From: Garcia nutans
Lineage: Eukaryota; Streptophyta; Magnoliopsida; Malpighiales; Euphorbiaceae
Direction of reading: 5' to 3'
Assembly: GCA_947685225.1 (NCBI GenBank)
Contig: CANTUV010000024.1
Span: forward strand, 59,176,001-59,240,000
DNA length: 64,000 bases
Every line of letters begins with the position of its first letter. Positions within the stretch are counted from its first letter, which is position 1. The notes below the pieces were generated by a model. It worked only from the letters and a program-made list of their open reading frames with translations. It searched no databases and had not been told where the DNA came from. The position numbers were made by a program, and so were the translations under genes. Of this stretch, positions 59,976 to 64,000 are shown piece by piece.

Positions 59976-62511
59976 TGTAATATCCCAAACTATACCCTAA
60001 AATTTTGGAAAATGTTAATTATTGTAATTGGATTAAATGATATTAAGTGAGAAGATTAAAGAAGGAGTGTGTATATGTTGTATATATGAAGATATATACA
60101 ACATATACAAGTCAACTTTATTGATGGTCAAATGGGATAATTAATTATTTTAAGATAGGAATTAAATTAAGTGGAAGATGATATTTGTATTATTTTATAT
60201 ATATTAATTGCTTGGTTGAGATTAAAGAGGGAGGTTAGTGGTTAAAAGAGGTTGACTTTATTATTCATCATCATCATCTTCTTCTTTCTTCTTGGTTAGC
60301 CGACCATTGCTTTTTTAAGAAGAAAAGAGGGATTTTGTTGCTTCCTAATTTAAGATTGAAGGGTGTTTCAAGAGATCAAGTTAGAGTTCTAAGGATTTTC
60401 TTCACTTTTGGTATGTTTCCAACTTGTTTCTTTGATTTCTTTTGAGTTTGTTGGATTGTTTGATATAGATGTGTTTTTAGTTTAGTAGATGGTTGATTTT
60501 GATATGTTTGAGGTTGTGTTGTTTTGTTAGCTTTGATTTTGGGGTTGGATTGAAGAAAATGTTAAGTTTGGTGAAGAAGATAAGAGTTGTGGATTGTGTA
60601 TGTGTTGAGTTATAAGATATAATTGTGATTTGTGTTTGATGCATGAAATTGTGTTGTTTTGATGCTATGCAAGTTTATTATAGTTTATTGATAGTTTTGG
60701 TTAAGTTTGTTTGGAGTGGAAAAAGGGTTTAAGAAGAGGTTTGTTGGATGTGGCATTTTTGGTGTCGAAATTAGGTTTTTGGCCTGACACGCCCAGTAGC
60801 ACAGCCATGTCATTGGGCATGTCAATGGTTCTATTTTCTGGATGTGTGACACGCCCATGTCACTAAGCGTGTCATAACTTCTGTGTTGTAGTATTGACAC
60901 GTCCAATGACACACCCATGTCACTGATTGTGTCATAGCTACTGTGTTATTGGAATATTGGCACATCCAGTGACACGTCCATATCACTGAGCATGTCATAG
61001 CTTCTGTGTTGGAGGAGAATTGACACATGCAGTGACACGCCCATGTCACTGAGCGTGTCAAAGATTCTGTGTTGTGGGTTTAGGGCACGATCAGGGACAT
61101 GCCCGTGTTGTTGAGCGTGTCATGTATGGAGTTTGCCTTAGTTAGTTCTTATCCTTATTTCCTTATGTGTATCACTAAGTGAGTATGTATTATCACCTTT
61201 GGATTAGGTTTTGATGAGAATTGAGTTGCCCTTATCCAAGTGTTGAAGGATTCTTGGAAGAGGAGGTTGTTAGATTGGTGTGTGTAGCTCTTGAGTTAAG
61301 TACAAATCTTACATGATTGCATACATTTACATGATTTTGGGACTTAACACATTTGGTTGGAAAATGTGTTAGGTAACCTATTATATTATTGATATATGAG
61401 AATGGTGCAATGATTTGTATTGTGAATTATATGTTGAGGATTCAAAATATATGAACAATGTAAATTGTGATGTGCACTCTAATGACGAAATGTGAAGCCA
61501 TTGTTGATGGCTATAATGAGATAAATGAAATATATGAGGCATTGTGCCTAGATGATCATGATATAAATGAGAATGGATTTGATATTGAAATAATGAAAGA
61601 ATTGTGTGCCTAGTATGTCATTCAATTTTCAGAGTTTTGTTGTTGGTGGCATGCCTAAAAGTAATAATCCATTGAAGCTGGGCTGGGCTTGGTCCTTGAA
61701 GCCAAGTTGGGTTGATGCTATGCTCCCCTTGAAGCTTGGTTGGGCCTAGTCCTTGAACCCTAGTTGGGATGTTACATATGAGATGTTTCTCATTGTGATA
61801 ATGATTCGCCTACGGGCTTGATAAATGTGATTATTAGACCAAAATAGTAACTCTTAAATTTGAATGGCATATTAGTTTCTTTTGGGCCCATGTTTGTCTT
61901 TGCTTAAATGTGAATCATGAATGATGAAACAATTGAATAATATAATGAAATATAATGTTATGAAATATGATATCCTTGTGTATTGTTTATAAATATTGAA
62001 AGTTTGACATTGGCATTACATTGAATCATATTATTATCATGGTTAGTACCACTAAGTCGTTGGCTTAGTGCGATTGTGATTTATCGTGCAGGTGACAGGG
62101 TAGATCCGATTGAACCGGAGAGTTCAGCTAGACAAAGTCGAGTCTAGGCTTGAGATTCCTTGTGAAGTGTTGATAATTGGACTTCAAGATCAGAGATGAA
62201 CTGCCAAGCATGTATAAACTCTATATTTTTTAAAATATTTAATTGGATGTATGTATATGTATATTCCGCTACATTTTTCACTGCTTATAAAACAAATGTT
62301 TTGGATAAACTTTGGGCGTAATAAAGATATATGTATACGTATTTTAACAAGGAATGTTTTATCTATTACTATTTATAATAATGATTTGAGGTTAAGGAAT
62401 TTTAAGGTTGGTTTGCTTTAAATAGACTGTAACATCTTTGTATTCAGTATACGTATATTACATAGTTGAGAGTATATGTGGTATACATATATGGGGTATA
62501 GGGGTGTTACA
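59976..62511 (+). repeat. Element B 3' LTR
   Basis: A 2536-bp LTR bounded by TG...CA. It carries a pyrimidine patch (about 60265-60310), a donor-like GGTATGTTT (about 60410) and a ~62-bp tandem array (60785-61122). Further along are AGCCATTG/ATGGCT and GGCA/TGCC hairpins (about 61496-61550), the GGGCCCA block, and paired stem-loops ending in GCAGGTGACAGG (62052-62098). Confidence 0.92.
60785..61122 (+). repeat. Tandem dyad array inside the element B LTR
   Basis: About five units of 61-63 bp. Each contains GACACGCCCATGTCACTGAG followed by CGTGTC, forming an imperfect palindrome, then TTCTGTGTTG. It lies at the position equivalent to the GC-rich arrays of the C and D LTRs. Confidence 0.85.
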
Positions 62512-63676
62512 GTCATGACCACTGACCATACAACAATAATATCTTGCTTTGCAACGATATTGATGGTGTTTCGCATGGACCCCCCAGGGACAATAAAGAT
62601 GAAAAGCTCCAAGGAAAATATAGAATCCACACATAAATTGACCTAGCACTTTCATATGCCATAAATATTTGAGAAGTGCAATACTTCTCCCTAATGGAGT
62701 TGCCACGTGAGTAGGCTGGATCAGAGTCTCTACTTGGTGGAGACCAAAAATTCATTTCTCAAAACCTTATGTCAACCTAATTCTCTATACTGGGTTCGAT
62801 AATGACAAACTACTAGTCACTAGACCAAATAATCTATATGCATCACTTTTTGAATTTTCCAAGGAGATCTTTTGGATATACAATTCTAATGACAGTTGGT
62901 GTGTATATAATAAATATAAAACAAACAAGATTTTTGCATTCTCATATCAAAGTTAGCATGGCAACAATCATAAGTATTCAATATAACATCAAAATCCATT
63001 TCATATCAATATTTTAGCTTTATTAATAAAAAAATAATATGTTTAAGTCATAATTACCAATGCAATCATGCCATTTAGGATATCTAACCATTCCATGAAA
63101 ATAACATTATTAATCATGAGTTAATAAATTAAAGACTACTCAACCAAACTTATCAAAATTAGACAAAGGTGATTTATAGAATTTAAACCCTCAGGTTTCA
63201 CCACATTTAGTTCATATACTTTTAATCAGGTTGTGTTTTCATGCTTGAAAGTCATAAAATTGAAAAACAAGCTTAATGGATTGATTTACCTACCACATAA
63301 GAAGTGAACACAACGATTTTAGGTGCTTGATATTCTATATCACACCTTACTCCTTGATCTCTCAACTTCAAGCTAATTTGGATGGACAACCACTTCAATG
63401 GGTTGATCAAAACACTCCTCCTTTAAATCTTCACCTTTAATGGATTGAGGAGGAGTTTTGAAGTGAAAATGGCTACTGGAACTATGAAGGTTTTTAATTG
63501 CTTTTAAGAACAAAAGGGAAATCTTAGCTAATGGTAATGAAAATCTTAGAATTTGGATTGGGATCATTTCATTTTGGTTAGAATCCCCTCTAAATTTGGT
63601 TTAGGATGTATTTATAGGCTTAGGGTTCCTTTAAAAGGCTTCCTAATTAGTTTAGGGTATATATAAAGGAAGTAAA
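62512..63676 (-). mobile_element. Divergent Ogre-like LTR edge and leader fragment
   Basis: Element B is inserted beside it. At 62692-62706 TAATGGAGTTGCCAC resembles the element O primer site in reverse complement, and is followed by GTGAGTAGGC where O has TGTGAGTGGGG. To the right, TGGGTTCGATAATG echoes TGGGTTCGAAAAGTT of the O LTR, and a minus-strand TATA-like CTATAAATA lies at 63609-63617. No coding region is recognised. Assignment to the Ogre/Tat group is tentative. Confidence 0.45.
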
Positions 63677-64000
63677 TGTAACACCCCCGTACCCCAATAT
63701 ACGCACACCGCATACACCCGCACAACACGCGATATACGTATATCGGATAAAGGGGTGCCACTGTTCATTTTAAACAAACCAAACTTTAAACTTTAACATA
63801 TTATTATCATAAGTCAGTCCGAATAAACTTAAAACATTTAACCTATATTATAAATAGTAATAGATAAAACATTCCTTCGTTAAAATACATATATATATAT
63901 AACATTAGTACCCAAAAGTTTATCCAAACATTTTGTTCAAAACATTTGTTAAATAAGCAGCGGAAAATACATATGTATATGCATATCAAAATCAATGTTT
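63677..64000 (-). repeat. Element E: LTR end of another minus-strand chromovirus, cut by the window edge
   Basis: It starts TGTAACACCCCCGTACCCC, the reverse complement of the LTR 3' terminus type seen in A-D (GGGGGTGTTACA), followed by TATACGTATATCGG and later CATTTTGTTCAAAACATTTG as in the reversed B LTR. The rest lies outside the window. Confidence 0.75.

Larger units (their letters stand above)
54386..62511 (+). mobile_element. Element B: decayed chromovirus-type Ty3/gypsy retrotransposon
   Basis: Plus-strand element with a truncated 5' LTR (743 bp), iMet primer site, gag-pol full of stops and frameshifts, the 18-bp dyad (59938-59955), polypurine tract and a full 3' LTR (59976-62511). It is a close relative of element C by protein but has different LTR sequence. 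The left end is lost in a deletion, so no target duplication can be tested; the right flank begins GTCAT. Confidence 0.9.

Overview
The window is a heterochromatin-like block of a plant nuclear genome, made almost entirely of transposable elements nested inside one another. It is AT-rich. The elements are chromovirus-type Ty3/gypsy retrotransposons primed by initiator Met tRNA (TGGTATCAGAGC primer sites), a plant L1-type LINE with a C-terminal RNase H, and an Ogre/Tat-like element. Together these point to an angiosperm, most likely a eudicot; the species cannot be named from this sequence. I see no host gene, tRNA, rRNA or CRISPR array.

Layout, left to right. 1-524 is an Ogre/Tat-like internal fragment. 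525-44065 is element A (+), an old non-coding Ty3/gypsy derivative: truncated 5' LTR, 3.9 kb non-coding interior, then a 3' LTR that other elements interrupt. A LINE (+, 6954-41635) sits inside the 3' LTR of A. Element C (-, 9689-38672), a chromovirus with an almost intact gag-pol, sits inside ORF2 of the LINE and has the 5-bp target duplication ATAGC. Element D (-, 13210-29090), a non-coding element, sits inside the integrase of C and has the target duplication ATGCA. The nest A > LINE > C > D is four layers deep. 44066-54385 is element O (-), an Ogre/Tat-like element that keeps only a gag; it is inserted in the 3' LTR of A. 54386-62511 is element B (+), a decayed chromovirus related to C. 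62512-63676 looks like a second, divergent Ogre-like LTR edge. 63677-64000 is the start of one more minus-strand LTR (E).

Three structures stand out. D has the form LTR-interior-LTR-interior-LTR with a 6334-bp period inside a single target duplication, and its middle LTR looks recombinant. C is followed by an extra full LTR, and a 607-bp copy of the LINE flank is wedged between the two right-hand LTRs. The LTRs of A, B, C and D carry the same ordered series of short stem-loops ending in GCAGGT, and both coding families have TTTGCAG exactly 12 nt before the gag ATG. This suggests, as an inference, a spliced gag mRNA that skips the primer-binding site.

All coding regions are retroelement pol/gag or LINE ORFs. 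Decay is mostly by C-to-T/G-to-A type stop codons (CAG to TAG, TGG to TAG, CGA to TGA), the mark expected of methylated repeats. C is the least damaged, with a single stop in its gag-pol apart from the insertion of D.
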